A DNA stretch of 64,000 nt, taken from NCBI GenBank assembly GCA_948470475.1, contig OX419336.1:29091505-29155504 (forward strand). The letters are read 5' to 3'. The DNA comes from Galaxea fascicularis. Taxonomy: Eukaryota; Cnidaria; Anthozoa; Scleractinia; Euphylliidae. The notes beneath the pieces are model-generated. The model had not been told where the DNA came from, made no database searches, and saw only the letters and a program-made list of their open reading frames with translations. Both the position numbers and the translations under genes were made by a program. Of the stretch, positions 54,201 to 63,862 are shown piece after piece; the first letter of the stretch is position 1, and each line of letters opens with the position of its first letter.

Positions 54201-57200
54201 GGCTCATATCCATGGGTTTCGTCCAACGGAGTTTTCAGTGGCGGAAATAGATCGTTATAGGTAATCGGACTGTTCTGAGCAAGCCTAGAACTCTTTGGAA
54301 CTTCTGTGTCTTCCTTGTCTGTTTTGTCGGTAGCTGAGTCACTTTTAAGCATCGCAAGCTTCTTCCGGTAGTTAGGGCAGATACCTGATCAAAAATTATT
54401 ACAACTTAAACTTTTTCAGACCAAGGGAGAGGGGAGGGGGGGTGGTGGGGTGGGAAGGGCAGAAAGCGTACGGACTTAACTCTGATGATTTTTTTACACC
54501 TTACTTTAGCATAAATTCCTTGAAATGTTGTGACTATCTAAAATTCGTATCCCTGTATCTACCCTGTTAAGGGTATTTTGGCGTAACTTCATGTTGCGCA
54601 CGTCAGCTCAGCAACAGGTACATGTACGCTTTCAAAATTGTTATAGTGTTTTGATATCATACTTTTTTTAGTTTTAATTCTGCAAATCCTTTATAAACCC
54701 ACCCCCCCCCCCCATTCCACCCCCTGTAATGCGGTGACAAGAATTGTGGGAAGATATAATTTCACATCAAAGGGTTTCCAAGAAATGAATGAATGGCTCC
54801 TGGAAGTCTAAGCATCCTAAAGTAAAATCCCTTTTCACAATTGTGAAGAATGCCCAGGAAGGGTGACTGATGGCTCCTTTTACGTCTCAGGTTTAGCACC
54901 GTCATACAAGTTTATGATAATGGACCGTAGACAGCTAGATTAGTTTTTACACTCCAAGTTTCCCTTAATCGATAACTTATCTTCACCACCCAAGATTGGT
55001 TTCTGTCATAGCCGGCACTATCTAAATAGGGAACACGTAATTAAACGTCAAGTAATGATAAAATAATTCCTCACCTGCACCTACTGGCGCTAAATGTTTA
55101 AACTCATGCCATATGATTTGGGACTGTAGTTTGCCAATGCTACGATCAGGCTTAGCTTTGCCTTTGTGCTCTGGGTAGCGACAAATCCACTTTTGATACC
55201 ATCCTCCACCAAGCTGATAACGATGCCTTGGACACACTGTTGTTCTTGACAAAAAATCCTCATTTTACTCAAATACTCCTGCCCTTGCCAAAATGAGGTC
55301 ATATTCCGAACTGATATCAGTCACACTTGTTGTATGCAAGTGCTTACTTACATCTTTTTTGCAAAATGAAATAGGAATGGTCTCTTGCGTTACGCTCACT
55401 TTCGATGAAACTGTCCCGCACTCACTTGCCACCAGACGGCCGATAGAGCAGCTCATCGAGTGGCTGTAGCTAGTTGGGATACAAGAAACGACGTCACCTA
55501 CCATAAAATTCAAAATTCAATTCACAATTTAAAAATTCAGTTTTTTTCCTTGAATCTATGCAGACGGGACCTTTTTTTGCAAGCAATGAATAACAAAGCT
55601 GTGAACGTTGCTCTTCGGTTGCTGTCATTAAAATAGTTCATGAAGTTTTGATTTCAGGTTTATGGAAAACATCTGTTTGCAAGCGTGAAACTGGATCGTA
55701 AACCTACGAGTGTCTACAACCAATATCAAAACAAGATTTGTTTTCTTTCTCAGGAAACAAAACCAAAACGTATTGAATATAAAGAGTATGAAACCATTAT
55801 AAGTGTTTTAAATACTTGTGGATATATAACCACACTCACCTTTTGAGCGGAATAAACCAAATCTCAGAGAAACGCAATCACATCCACAACAAGTGACACG
55901 AACACGATACTCTGAACGTAATCTGATCCGACAGAAATAGAGGCACTTTTATTTACTTTTTCCACACGAAGTAATAGCAGCAGTCTTACGTCAAAAGCCC
56001 TTGAATACATATTGTATGTTCATAAATTACCTTTGGAGTGGATATAAGAATCAATATTACTATAAAATAAAAATAATAAGCCAAGCCATACTGACTTCAC
56101 GTTTTCTTCTCAGAACGTAAGTGGATGAAAACATGCATAAATTATGCACCTATCAATGTTAAGCTGCAGCGGAACGGGGGAAAGGCCGAGCATAGGCGGG
56201 GTATTTGACGTAAGAAGTCTGCCCGTTGCAGGGGCTTTTCATCATTGAGTCCTGTGGGTCGGGATATTTGACTTTAACTGTTATTGGCCTGGGACACACC
56301 GACGCCATCTTGGATTTTCAGCAGATAACAAAATGGAGGTTGATTCGGTTTCGGCAAATAAGGTAGAAAATCTTGACATTTTGTCACCAATGAAGAGCCC
56401 ATTGGGGTTGATACAGTCTTTTTAATTTACTTGTTGGGACATTTTTCTATTTAAAGTAATTAAACAGAGGTCACATATATAAAACGTTTTTAATTTTTTT
56501 AATATGTTTTTCTGCAGAGGAACTTGGAAGGTGGGGTGGGGGGGGGGGCTTGGGGAATTTGTACTCTTTTCAACAATGATTACGTCCCTGAGGTTATTCA
56601 TTTGAACAGAAAAAATGAAGCGAGGTCAAATTCCCTGCCTATTCCCGGCCTCCCCCGGTTTAACGTTGACAGGTGCATTAAAGCCCATACGCGGGTGGTA
56701 GTTCTCATGGAAAGCGAATACAGAATTCAAAATCCCAACCTTTTTTTTAAATTTATGTTTAATTTGGTAGATTATCTTAAAGTGTACCAAACCCCAATTT
56801 CGTTTCTATCACTGAATAATTTGCGTCAATTTTTGTAGCACAGTAGTGAAACAATTTTTGAATTTGCTCAAATCTACGATTTTTTAGAAATTTCTAAAGT
56901 TTAAAAAACGGCGCCAAAATTGCCGCCATCCTGGTTCAAGTCCGAGTAATTGGGGGATTGGGGCTAGTGTATGCTATGACGTAGAAAGGAGAACGAAAGC
57001 TTGGTTTGATTACAGTCAACAACCAGGTCAACTACTGTCAACCCGAGTGTTTATGACCTCAAAATGCCGAAGGGATGTGTCGCTGCCGGCTGCAACAACG
57101 AAAGTAATGTAGAAGAAGGTATTTCCCTTCACAAACTGCCATTCTACGGCGACGATCGGCCCCTCGTCCTCCTTCATTTCCTTTTCGTACTCTGCTGTCC

Positions 57201-60200
57201 ATGCGGGATCAGCTAGTGGATCATCGGCGTATGGAACGATATCTTCATCACTCGAGTGTGATTGATGAGTTGAATACATCGTTTCATCTTCAAACACGCT
57301 CTCCTCTGACGAACTCTCGGAGGAGTTTTCGCTTTCTTCGATATTATCTCCATTCTGTGACATCGTTTTCTTTCATTCACCGCTGTTAAGAGATTAGTTT
57401 TGAGAGGATCCGAGAGAAATGTGGAAATCCAACTCTGAGAATCTTGGCAAGAAGTCGCATGCCGTTCTCCTTTCTACGTCACAGCTCTACTCGCCCCAGG
57501 TCCCATAAACGCGGACTTGAGCCAAATATTTCTCGACTTTAACAGCGCATAAAAAATAGAGAAATCGTTCAAATCAAAAAATTTTTGCGCCAACTTTCTT
57601 CACGTAGCATAAACATTTATTCGAGATGCAAATATATTTGGGGGTTAGGTGCACTTTAAGATTCAGCAAAAAATCCGCTTGAAAGGTCGGTTGGACCCTC
57701 ATCATTGTGCAGTTTTTTTTTTATAACGCAATTTCCAAGCGGCTGGTACGCTGTTAAAAGTTTATGAACTAAAAACACCCGATTACTACGCAATTATCGC
57801 AGAATAGCAAGTGTTGAAATCAGATACACAAAATAAAACCTATCCGAATAATACTGGCAAAATATCGACGTAATCCAAGCACCCAAACTCCCATTTTCAT
57901 TTTTTTCTGGCTCGCCGGCTGAAGTTAGGCATTTTCTCAGCCGGGAATAAACCCCGACATAGGAATGAACTTCAAAGCCTCACTTAGTCTAAAATAAAAA
58001 CTTCCTGACTCCCAATATTGCAGGAATTGCTTCTGTTATATCAACTCTAATTCCCCCCCTCCCCCCCATTTCTTTCCAGAAAATCGGTTAATTTTTTTTG
58101 TCACCCGCTGCAAAACGCCTTTTTTGCTCGATTCTCGAATACATGTTAAAGAAGGAAGACGCTATTTTATATCACATTAATGTGCATTTTATGCAGAAAG
58201 GCATTCATAAACTCAGCTAATTACTGGGTTAAGAAGCTGCAACAGCGGGGAACATTGTAGAAAACAGACAGCGATCGTTAGAAAGCCGTAAAAGTCGTAC
58301 TATTAAAGACGTATGATCACAAGGTACAAACGTCAATTTTCGGCGATTTAATGATTTACCAAAATGAACGCGGACTTCAGTTACCGGACAGACTATTTTG
58401 GTATAACATTTGAGCGATTTTCTTTCTTTTACAAAGTGAGCGTTTAATACAGGTCAAGAAAATAGAAAGAGCTCATGGTCGATCGCTTAATAGAGGCTAA
58501 AACTACAGGCCAGAATCAAGGGAAGTTATTTTCGGGATTTTCACAACTGACCGTTTAAAATGGTGCCGTTCAATACAGGTTCGACTTTATTTCTTCCTCC
58601 ATAGAAGGTCCAAAACGAATTTTCCACCCCCGTGCTTGCTATAAGTCCACACGTTGACAATATTAATTTTCCAAAAGCCGCGACTACCCCCTGATAATTA
58701 TCAGGAAAAGGGACACCTGATGGAAGGAATTACAATACGCTCAGTAATAGCTCCTTTCAATCTTATCGACTGTTGTGTTCTGTTTCTTCTTTATCAGTCC
58801 TAAGCATAAAGAATGTATTCAAGCTAGCTGCAGGTGGCTTAATAACTGCTTCTGCCCTGGATGTTTGGAGTCGAGGGTCTTCATTTGATGAGCTCGTAAC
58901 TGCTGTTAATCGGTGTGTCCTTCCTGCTAGCACCAACCTCATTAAAATCACTGAGGGTTGTGTGTGTCTCACCATTCAAGCACATAGTCTGTCAGCTCTG
59001 GACAACTTGTGGAGTTTGTACCAGGATGGAACTCTCAAGGCACGCCTGGAAACCTTCTTTGCCACTGACCAGTTAAGAGAGCTAGCTGATGGAGAGCAAG
59101 TGGAAACGTTTGTCACCATCGAAGAGCAAGAATACAAGAGAGCACGAATCGAGCTAATTGGGATAACGCAAGCGGGTAAGTTATGTTTAAAGCTCACTGG
59201 TCAGAACATGTTGATTATTTTTAAAGTCATTATTTCATAATGTGACAGGCAGCGTGAGTTGCGATCAAGGCAAACCCTTATACGCCCTCCTGAGTTTAAG
59301 TCCTAAAAGCGATACAGGGATTGCAGGCAAATAGGATGACTTCAACTAGATTTGAACTTTTGTGTTTATTTTTATTTTTTCCCTTGTATATTTTAACACT
59401 CTTTCACATTTTTATCACGTTTTAGTGTTCGCCACATTTTTGTCTATTATAACTTGTTTTTAACATATTTATGCTAATTAAAAAATTTGATTTACTTGAA
59501 AATGACCTCGGAGAGGTCGAAACGTCGTGACGTTTTAGGGAAGATTTTACAATAGCATTTTAAAATAAAAATAGCGAAGTTATTATTGAACAACGTTTTA
59601 CATGCACTTTATCTTATTTTTCTTAACACTCTTTGTAATGTAAATTTTAATTCGGGTGCAAATAAAGTAAAGTTGTTGTTGTTGTTGTTGTAGTTGTTGT
59701 TATAGACCATTTATGGGAGTAGCCCTTCCCCCCGGGGAATAAATGTCATGTCTATTGAAGTTTAGGATCCTGGGGGCTCAGCGGCACGTCCTCTTATAGA
59801 CCATATATGGGAGTAACCCTTCCACGGGATAAAAGCCATTTCCATTGAAGGTTAGGATCAAAATTGTTTTTCCAGTTACTCGTAGTATTCGGATTGCTAT
59901 ACCTCAGGCCAATTAACAGTTGACTTGCAAATTGAAAATGTCTTTCTTCTGTCATGTTTTCCTATCTGATCTCTTGTGTCCTATATCATGTGATGTCCTG
60001 TCTTTCCACGTTGCTTTATTTATTTATTCATTTATTTATTTTTATCTTTTGTTGTCATTGCAAATACCACAGAAGAAGAGGAACCAAATGAAAGACGTCG
60101 AAGGACTTCAGATTCGTTTCTGTTTCTCGTCCCAAAGAGGGACGAAGTGACAATGATGAAACTTCAACAGGCAGAAATCAAACTTGATTTGGAAAGGGAA

Positions 60201-63200
60201 AAAAGGAAAGCAACTGAACTGGGAATTATGAAGTTAAAATTCGAAAATGAGAAATTAGAAGGTAGGAATAAATCATACAAATAATAATGAACCGTTAATA
60301 TGGAAAACATGTTTGTCACGTCAACTATGTTGAGGTTGCCCTTTATAAATTGATCGTAAATTGGAATGATAAGCTCGGTTTTGAACGGTTTACCTCCTAG
60401 TGCTACAGAATCTGAACAAATTTTTGTTAGAGATATTCGAGTTAGCCACACAGACCTTCCTTTATAATCTCTTACTTTGTATAACGATGTTAGATAAAAT
60501 AGTCCTGAAACCGGGGCCTAACGATGTCCTGCAGAGTTGTAGGGATCGGATGAATAGACACTGATCCTTTTCATGACTCATGTAAGTTGTCGAGTCAAAG
60601 ACGTAATGTATCAAACACGAGAGACAGTGTTTCATCGGGATATCCAAACACCGAGAAGAGAGTTGAAAATACGACGCGCAGCGGAGTATTTTTGACGGAA
60701 TTCGAGGTGTTTGGATGGCCGATGAAACACTGTCTTGAGTGTTTGATATATCTTCTCAATGGAAACAAAAACTAAGGCATTAATGGAGAAGTAAAATCGT
60801 CAAAATCTATGCTAATTAAGACCGGGTATCCAAACCCCCTTCACGGTTGTGATTTCCTTTGTTTTAACTTGATGAATTATTAATGAGTTTGAGAATGTTT
60901 GTTCTCACATTTTCATCCTATGAGGGCATTGGAAGAAGCCGCCATGTAAATTTAAATTCACAATGAAACCGTTTGTCCAAATACACATAGAAGTTTTTCT
61001 GTTATCTCTGGCCAACAATCGACTAACAAACCATAGATTAATATTTACGTTACACTGTAGGGCTGTGTACTCACCGTCCTGTCATTCCTTGTTTTTTTAT
61101 CTCTTGCTGTCCGTATCTGATGGTACCGAAGAAGAGGGACCAGTTAAAAGACGTCGAAGGACCTCAGATTCGTTTCTGTTTCTCAGCCCAAAGAGGGATG
61201 AAGTGACTTTGATGAAACTTCAACTGGCAGAATACAAACTTGAATTGGAAAAGGAAAAAAGGAGAGCAGTTGAATGGGAAAATATGCAGCTTAGATGGGA
61301 GACTGGGAAGATAGAAGGTATAAAGGATTTGAATGTTTGTAAAAACATAACAACTAACATAATTTACTTTAAAATGGATCAAAAAATGTTTATCACGTCA
61401 GTTTTAACAAGGGTTTTTTTCATGTTGATGCCAACTTGGATAGCAAGATCAGTTGTAAATGCTCATATTACCACTTCAGTGTGGACCGCGCACTGGAACA
61501 AAATCTGAATAGAACTTTATTTTGACATATTCCAGTTAGCTCTGCATTTCTGCTACTTTTTTAGCTTCACAGCATTCTGCAAGAGGCAAACAAGGAAACA
61601 AAACTGTTTTAATTTCTGCATGGTTCATTTGTGCCACAAACCTGTTTAACATTATCCCTGTTCTCTGGGCCAAAAAGGGACTGAGAAAGCTAACCAGTGT
61701 GTTGTTAGCCAAATTGGCCATGTAAACCAGGTCCCATTTTCCAGCGGTGGCATGACTGATGTCTACCCCTTTAATAATAATGTTACTTATACGAGCAAAA
61801 TGCAATAAATACATAAACAATAATACATGTAAAGGATAATGCAAAAAAGTGCTCAAAAAGCATTTACCTGACGATAATAAGGATCAAATCATGTCAGCAT
61901 CATCATGAGTCCCAAAGGGCTGGGTAGAAGCTGTGCTCATCAATATTTTCGTTCTGGCATACTCTGTAACCTTGGGCCACATCATAACAAAGTACTCTAC
62001 AATTTTCTGTACTGCATTTATAATTCATTTACACATAGTTGTATGAAATAAGAAATAAACAATGTACAGTGCAATAAAAAAGACGTACATACATACACTG
62101 TCATAATCTAAACAATGTTTCGCCAATACTGTTTTGCAATAAATATTTTTGGCAAACTCAACAGTATTTCCTCAAAATGGACAAATAATATATTGCAGTT
62201 TGGCCATCTTGAATCTGATTGGTTTTCTTTTGTAACACAATAGACATTCTTGAAATATTTAATTTTAAATAATATTACATATTTCTTCTCTATTGCCAGT
62301 CTTGCCTACTCTTCTAAATCATTTTTCAAAGGTCACTTTCGGCAACCCATTTTGTATTGTTTCTAGCTACTCTTTGACATTCATTTTAACTCTGTGGATC
62401 TTTTCGAACATTTGCCTTAAACATCAAAAATGAGCATTTTTTCACCACTTCTAAGGAACCATAAAAGTAAATTTGTTGTTCCTGTTGTGTTTTCATCAAC
62501 CACTTGTTACCTCTGCCACTTCTCATATTCCAAGTAATAAGCAGTTTTAAAATCATATTTAATCCACTCAACTTTGGAGCTAGTAAAAAGCGGAAACCTC
62601 AAGAAAAGTTGGTGGACCAATAGACAGACAACAAGGAAAACATTAAATTGGCTAATGAATGGCTTTTCACTTGAGTGACAGGAATTTTCTTTCCTAATGC
62701 CTTCTTGGGCCTATAAAACGTAGAATGGCTGGGAGTAGGCCACTTCGTCTGGGGACTTAATTTCCAAGAGGAATTTCGTGTCATGTCACGAGGGCTGCAA
62801 TCTTAAGCCCCCACAACAGCTGGGTTGAGTGTCTAAATAAAAACAGAACTATAACGAGGTTAAAATGTGTTCTTGCTGTTCCCTAAATTCATTAGGGACT
62901 TTCAGATTTGAGTACCAGTACGAAATTGACTTTCAAATCTTTTTCGCATGCTTTTAGTAGACGATCACAAGCTAAGTGACACCAATCTTGTTTCTACAAT
63001 GTCCACATCTAGTGGTAAGCAACAAGGAAGAGTGACCTGATCAGGGGAGGTGAAATTAGAAACTGGTACTCGTACTCGTACCACTTTTAAAATCACCTAC
63101 AAACTCGTCAACAACCTACGTGTAATTCAAATCAAGCCGCTTAAAGATCATTTAATGCACGCTCAGCCTGGAGATAATTCTTCGTCCAGAGGAAATAAAT

Positions 63201-63754
63201 TTGATCATAAACATTTTGCAGCTTACTAGGGAAGTGTTGGCAGTTTTTCTCTTAATAACATGTGTTTGAATTTTGGCGTGAGGTCAGTGGTTCGCTTGCT
63301 GTAGTGATCTAGTCTTTATATGGGATCAGATATTGAAACTTAATAGGTTCGTTGTGGCAAGTCAGTATCAGATTCCGATATGCGTGGCTGTGCATGTGTA
63401 CGTTGAGGCAGTGCAAATTCCCTAGTGTAGAATTATAATTTACGACCACGTAGAGGCAATCACAGGGAAGTTAAGGAAAGTTCTAGGCAACGATCTTGTG
63501 AGGGAGAAAGTGAAGGCCGTTATTGTTGACGAGGCACATCGCATGGAGAAACGACAATTTCCTGTCACCTACAGCTCCAACACCCTACTCTCTTCCAGAG
63601 AGTTAGAGACCCCAACATGCACAACAGTTCCTGGATACAGGAAATGTCACTTCGAGTGCCAAAGGCCATAATGACGTTGAAATATCTCTGATTTTCCTGG
63701 TCAGGATCGTTATTAGGTCATCAATGATGTCATTTTTTTTCCTTTTCAGGATAA
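46667..63754 (+). CDS. Tandem death-effector-domain protein with TRADD-N-like domain and duplicated tail exons
   Basis: Probable cytosolic death/immune adaptor. Exons read: 46667-47222, 47942-47989, 58798-59175, 60073-60261, 61132-61317, 62958-63014, possibly ending with a stop-only exon at 63750-63754. All junctions are phase 1 with good donors (gttagt, gtaagt, gtaagt, gtagga, gtataa, gtaagc). Protein about 472 aa. DED1 about 3-84 and DED2 about 87-166: six-helix pattern with FKELEARNHLG and FKELENQSCLG at matching positions. Residues about 230-325 (VWSRGSSFDELV to EYKRARIELI) match TRADD-N: IKITEGCVCLTIQ strand pair, then LWSLYQDGTLKARLE, like the YREGALRAAL region of TRADD. The tail has RRRR and Lys/Glu-rich helices. 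No caspase or death domain. The exon 2 to 3 link spans 10.8 kb and rests on phase and theme, so two genes remain possible. Confidence 0.65.
48157..48522. mobile_element. TA-flanked MITE, GGGAGTTTAAGCAACGA inverted ends
   Basis: gggagtttaagcaacgagga at the left and tcgtcgttgcttaaactccc at the right are inverted repeats extending about 40 bp into aacgagaacg. Flanking TA on both sides fits a Tc1/mariner-type target duplication. Length 366 bp, non-coding, in the 10.8-kb intron. Confidence 0.85.
48790..50527. mobile_element. TTAA-flanked MITE interrupted by a CR1/L2-like insertion
   Basis: Left: TTAA 48786-48789 then agtgcacctaacccc. Right: ggggttaggtgc...TTAA at 50528-50531. The first about 120 bp and the last about 120 bp are inverted copies (both read ctttgcacctg, then a t-rich block). 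The retrotransposon at about 48907-50238 lies inside. A further internal inverted pair (ggggcatggggctattcctt and aaggaatagacccatgccc) lies at 50250-50370. TTAA plus AGTG termini match the element at 56781-57655. Confidence 0.7.
48907..50240 (+). mobile_element. CR1/L2-like non-LTR retrotransposon, 5'-truncated 3' end
   Basis: The frame 48913-49236 has RT C-terminal motifs (NKLSINMRKTNFM, IKYLGIYLDEHLNWK), stopped by taa. A second frame at 49343-49699 carries the post-RT domain (HSYNTRNSAKLNFYRP, SVMWEAVPLALKE). It ends in aataaatgaaccttgaacct, a short 7-bp tandem tail typical of CR1/L2 3' ends. The element is dead: stop codon, frameshift and missing 5' end. It sits inside a TTAA-flanked MITE. 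Confidence 0.8.
50540..52930. other. Intron segment with no gene recognised; one perfect hairpin
   Basis: The stretch is AT-rich with no frame above about 60 codons that resembles a protein. Its only clear structure is the hairpin at 52535-52579, whose 17-bp arms (cagcagaagccaactaa and complement) flank an 11-nt loop. Confidence 0.6.
52535..52579. repeat. Perfect 17-bp inverted repeat, 11-nt loop
   Basis: cagcagaagccaactaa, gatatgacatg, ttagttggcttctgctg: the arms are exact reverse complements. No flanking TA or TTAA duplication is seen next to it. Confidence 0.9.
52933..55513 (-). pseudogene. Broken minus-strand gene: zinc-ribbon-like segment and SAP-like C terminus
   Basis: Exon a (55075-55513) codes MNFMVGDVV and a Cys/His segment (VCPRHRYQLGGGW, C-x-YPEHKGK-x-KPDRS); its donor joins in phase to exon b at 54384 (GICPNYRKKLAMLKS) that runs to about 53890. 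Then, across a 5-bp duplication (tgtattgtat at 53881-53890), a further frame (LAAAYRLSEARVTKIQILS) and, after another frame change near 53583, a final frame 52933-53580 ending in a SAP-like helix pair (NIDMLVKICEHFELN, RRRKEGLISKLKELI). A taa also cuts exon a at about 55262. Similar proteins of unknown function seem to be multi-copy in cnidarians (recollection). Three separate lesions indicate a decayed copy. It lies antisense in the DED gene's long intron. Function unknown. Confidence 0.65.
54420..55070. other. Intron of the broken minus-strand gene
   Basis: Non-coding stretch between exon a (ending at 55075) and exon b (starting at 54384). It holds C-rich/G-rich runs (for example near 54701 and 54430) and nothing else recognised. 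Confidence 0.5.
56304..56364 (+). promoter_or_regulatory. YY1-like motif next to a short ATG-led frame, possible promoter
   Basis: gacgccatcttggat contains the YY1 consensus in reverse (aagatggc), which in animals often sits at TATA-less start sites. An ATG at 56333 opens 30 codons to taa, with a possible donor (aag/gtagaa) after ten codons. That donor leaves phase 0, which does not fit the phase-1 exon at 58798, so a link to the DED/TRADD-N gene is unsupported. Confidence 0.25.
56781..57655. mobile_element. TTAA-flanked Kolobok-like element, internally deleted, with THAP and acidic ORF remnants
   Basis: TTAA at 56777-56780 and 57656-57659 flank 15-bp inverted ends (agtgtaccaaacccc; right-end complement agtgcacctaacccc, 2 mismatches). 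Subterminal inverted similarity includes gacgtagaaaggagaacg on both sides. Inside, + strand 57064 starts MPKGCVAAGCNNES, the C-x4-GC-x-N start of a THAP domain, which breaks off near 57160. On the minus strand 57363 starts an acidic Ser/Glu-rich protein (MSQNGDNIEESENSSES) with PYADDPLADPAWTAEYEKE, like proteins carrying a P2X7-type C-terminal domain. The two starts face each other, so the middle of a longer two-gene element seems to be deleted. TTAA targets and THAP domains fit Kolobok. Confidence 0.7.
57660..58797. other. Intron sequence before the TRADD-N exon, nothing recognised
   Basis: No open frame above about 50 codons with similarity; short poly-C runs near 58051. The last 20 bases form a pyrimidine tract and acceptor (tgtttcttctttatcag) for the exon at 58798. 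Confidence 0.5.
59504..59600 (+). mobile_element. Penelope-like 3'-end fragment with hammerhead-like motif
   Basis: gacct/aggtc form a stem around cggag, followed by gaaacgtcgtgacg; this is the same layout as at 43175-43206 but without a clean CTGATGA. A short AT-rich tail follows. It looks like a solo 3' end of a Penelope-type element in the intron after 59175. Confidence 0.4.
59672..59702. repeat. (GTT)n microsatellite
   Basis: About nine gtt units with one gta interruption. Confidence 0.9.
59703..59880. repeat. Two tandem ~94-bp units
   Basis: tagaccatttatgggagtag at 59703 and tagaccatatatgggagtaa at 59797 start two units that continue with cccttcc and cattgaag-ttaggatc. The second unit has lost part of its middle. 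Confidence 0.75.
60073..60261 (+). CDS. Duplicated tail exon A of the DED/TRADD-N gene
   Basis: 189 nt, phase 1 to phase 1, acceptor taccacag and donor gtagga. It codes EEEEPNERRRRTSDSFLF, then KRDEVTMMKLQ and a Lys/Glu-rich amphipathic helix. Exon B (61132-61317) codes the same pattern with about two thirds identity. A second possible acceptor three bases on (agaag) would drop one Glu. Confidence 0.75.
60609..60748. mobile_element. Foldback MITE between the duplicated exons
   Basis: tatcaaacacgagagacagt and gtttcatcgg at the left are mirrored by ccgatgaaacactgtct and gagtgtttgata at the right. A further inner pair (ccaaacacc / ggtgtttgg) strengthens the palindrome. About 140 bp. Confidence 0.8.
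61132..61317 (+). CDS. Duplicated tail exon B of the DED/TRADD-N gene
   Basis: 186 nt, phase 1 to phase 1, donor gtataa. It codes EEGPVKRRRRTSDSFLF, then SPKRDEVTLMKLQLAEYKLE. The acceptor has moved: where exon A has taccacag, B has taccgaag, preceded by a strong T-rich tract (ccttgtttttttatctcttg). Intron sequence downstream (aaaatgtttatcacgtcag) also matches that after exon A (aaacatgtttgtcacgtca), so the duplication covers more than the exon. Confidence 0.7.
61550..62950. other. Intron segment, unrecognised minus-strand frames
   Basis: Minus-strand frames of 61-106 codons occur (61536-61856, 62386-62571, 62599-62784) and may be pieces of a decayed element, but I recognise no domain in them. 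No terminal repeats were found. Confidence 0.4.
62958..63014 (+). CDS. Last large tail exon of the DED/TRADD-N gene
   Basis: 57 nt, phase 1 to phase 1, acceptor cgcatgcttttag and donor gtaagc. It codes VDDHKLSDTNLVSTMSTSS, Ser/Thr-rich. The next good acceptor (ttttttttccttttcag, 63749) would add Gly and an immediate taa. Confidence 0.55.
63453..63671 (+). pseudogene. RecQ-like helicase fragment
   Basis: 73 codons include KVKAVIVDEAHRMEK, a Walker B/DEAH-type motif in a RecQ-like setting, followed by a degenerate run to taa at 63669. Motif I and the rest of the helicase are absent. It sits between 63014 and 63750, probably a decayed transposed fragment. Confidence 0.5.
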
Positions 63755-63856
63755 TAATTTCCTTGTAAGATGTGTCCAACCAAGGGGTATGTGTTGCATA
63801 TTGCCAAAATGGCGATCAAAAATGCTTAAACACTCCCCACAAATATCCAGATTTGG

Positions 63857-63862
63857 AATAAA
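63857..63862 (+). terminator. Candidate poly(A) signal for the DED/TRADD-N gene
   Basis: aataaa within ttggaataaagtacag, about 100 bp after the proposed stop-only exon at 63750. It is the only canonical hexamer in the last 1 kb that I noticed. Confidence 0.35.

Noticed and set aside
61536..61856. 106-codon minus-strand frame after duplicated exon B
   Set aside because: Looks partly protein-like but I cannot assign any family, and neighbouring frames do not extend it.
63453..63671. Helicase-like frame as a further exon of the DED/TRADD-N gene
   Set aside because: A tag acceptor and the phase would allow it, but the content is RecQ-like with degenerate ends, unlike the rest of the protein; treated as a relic.
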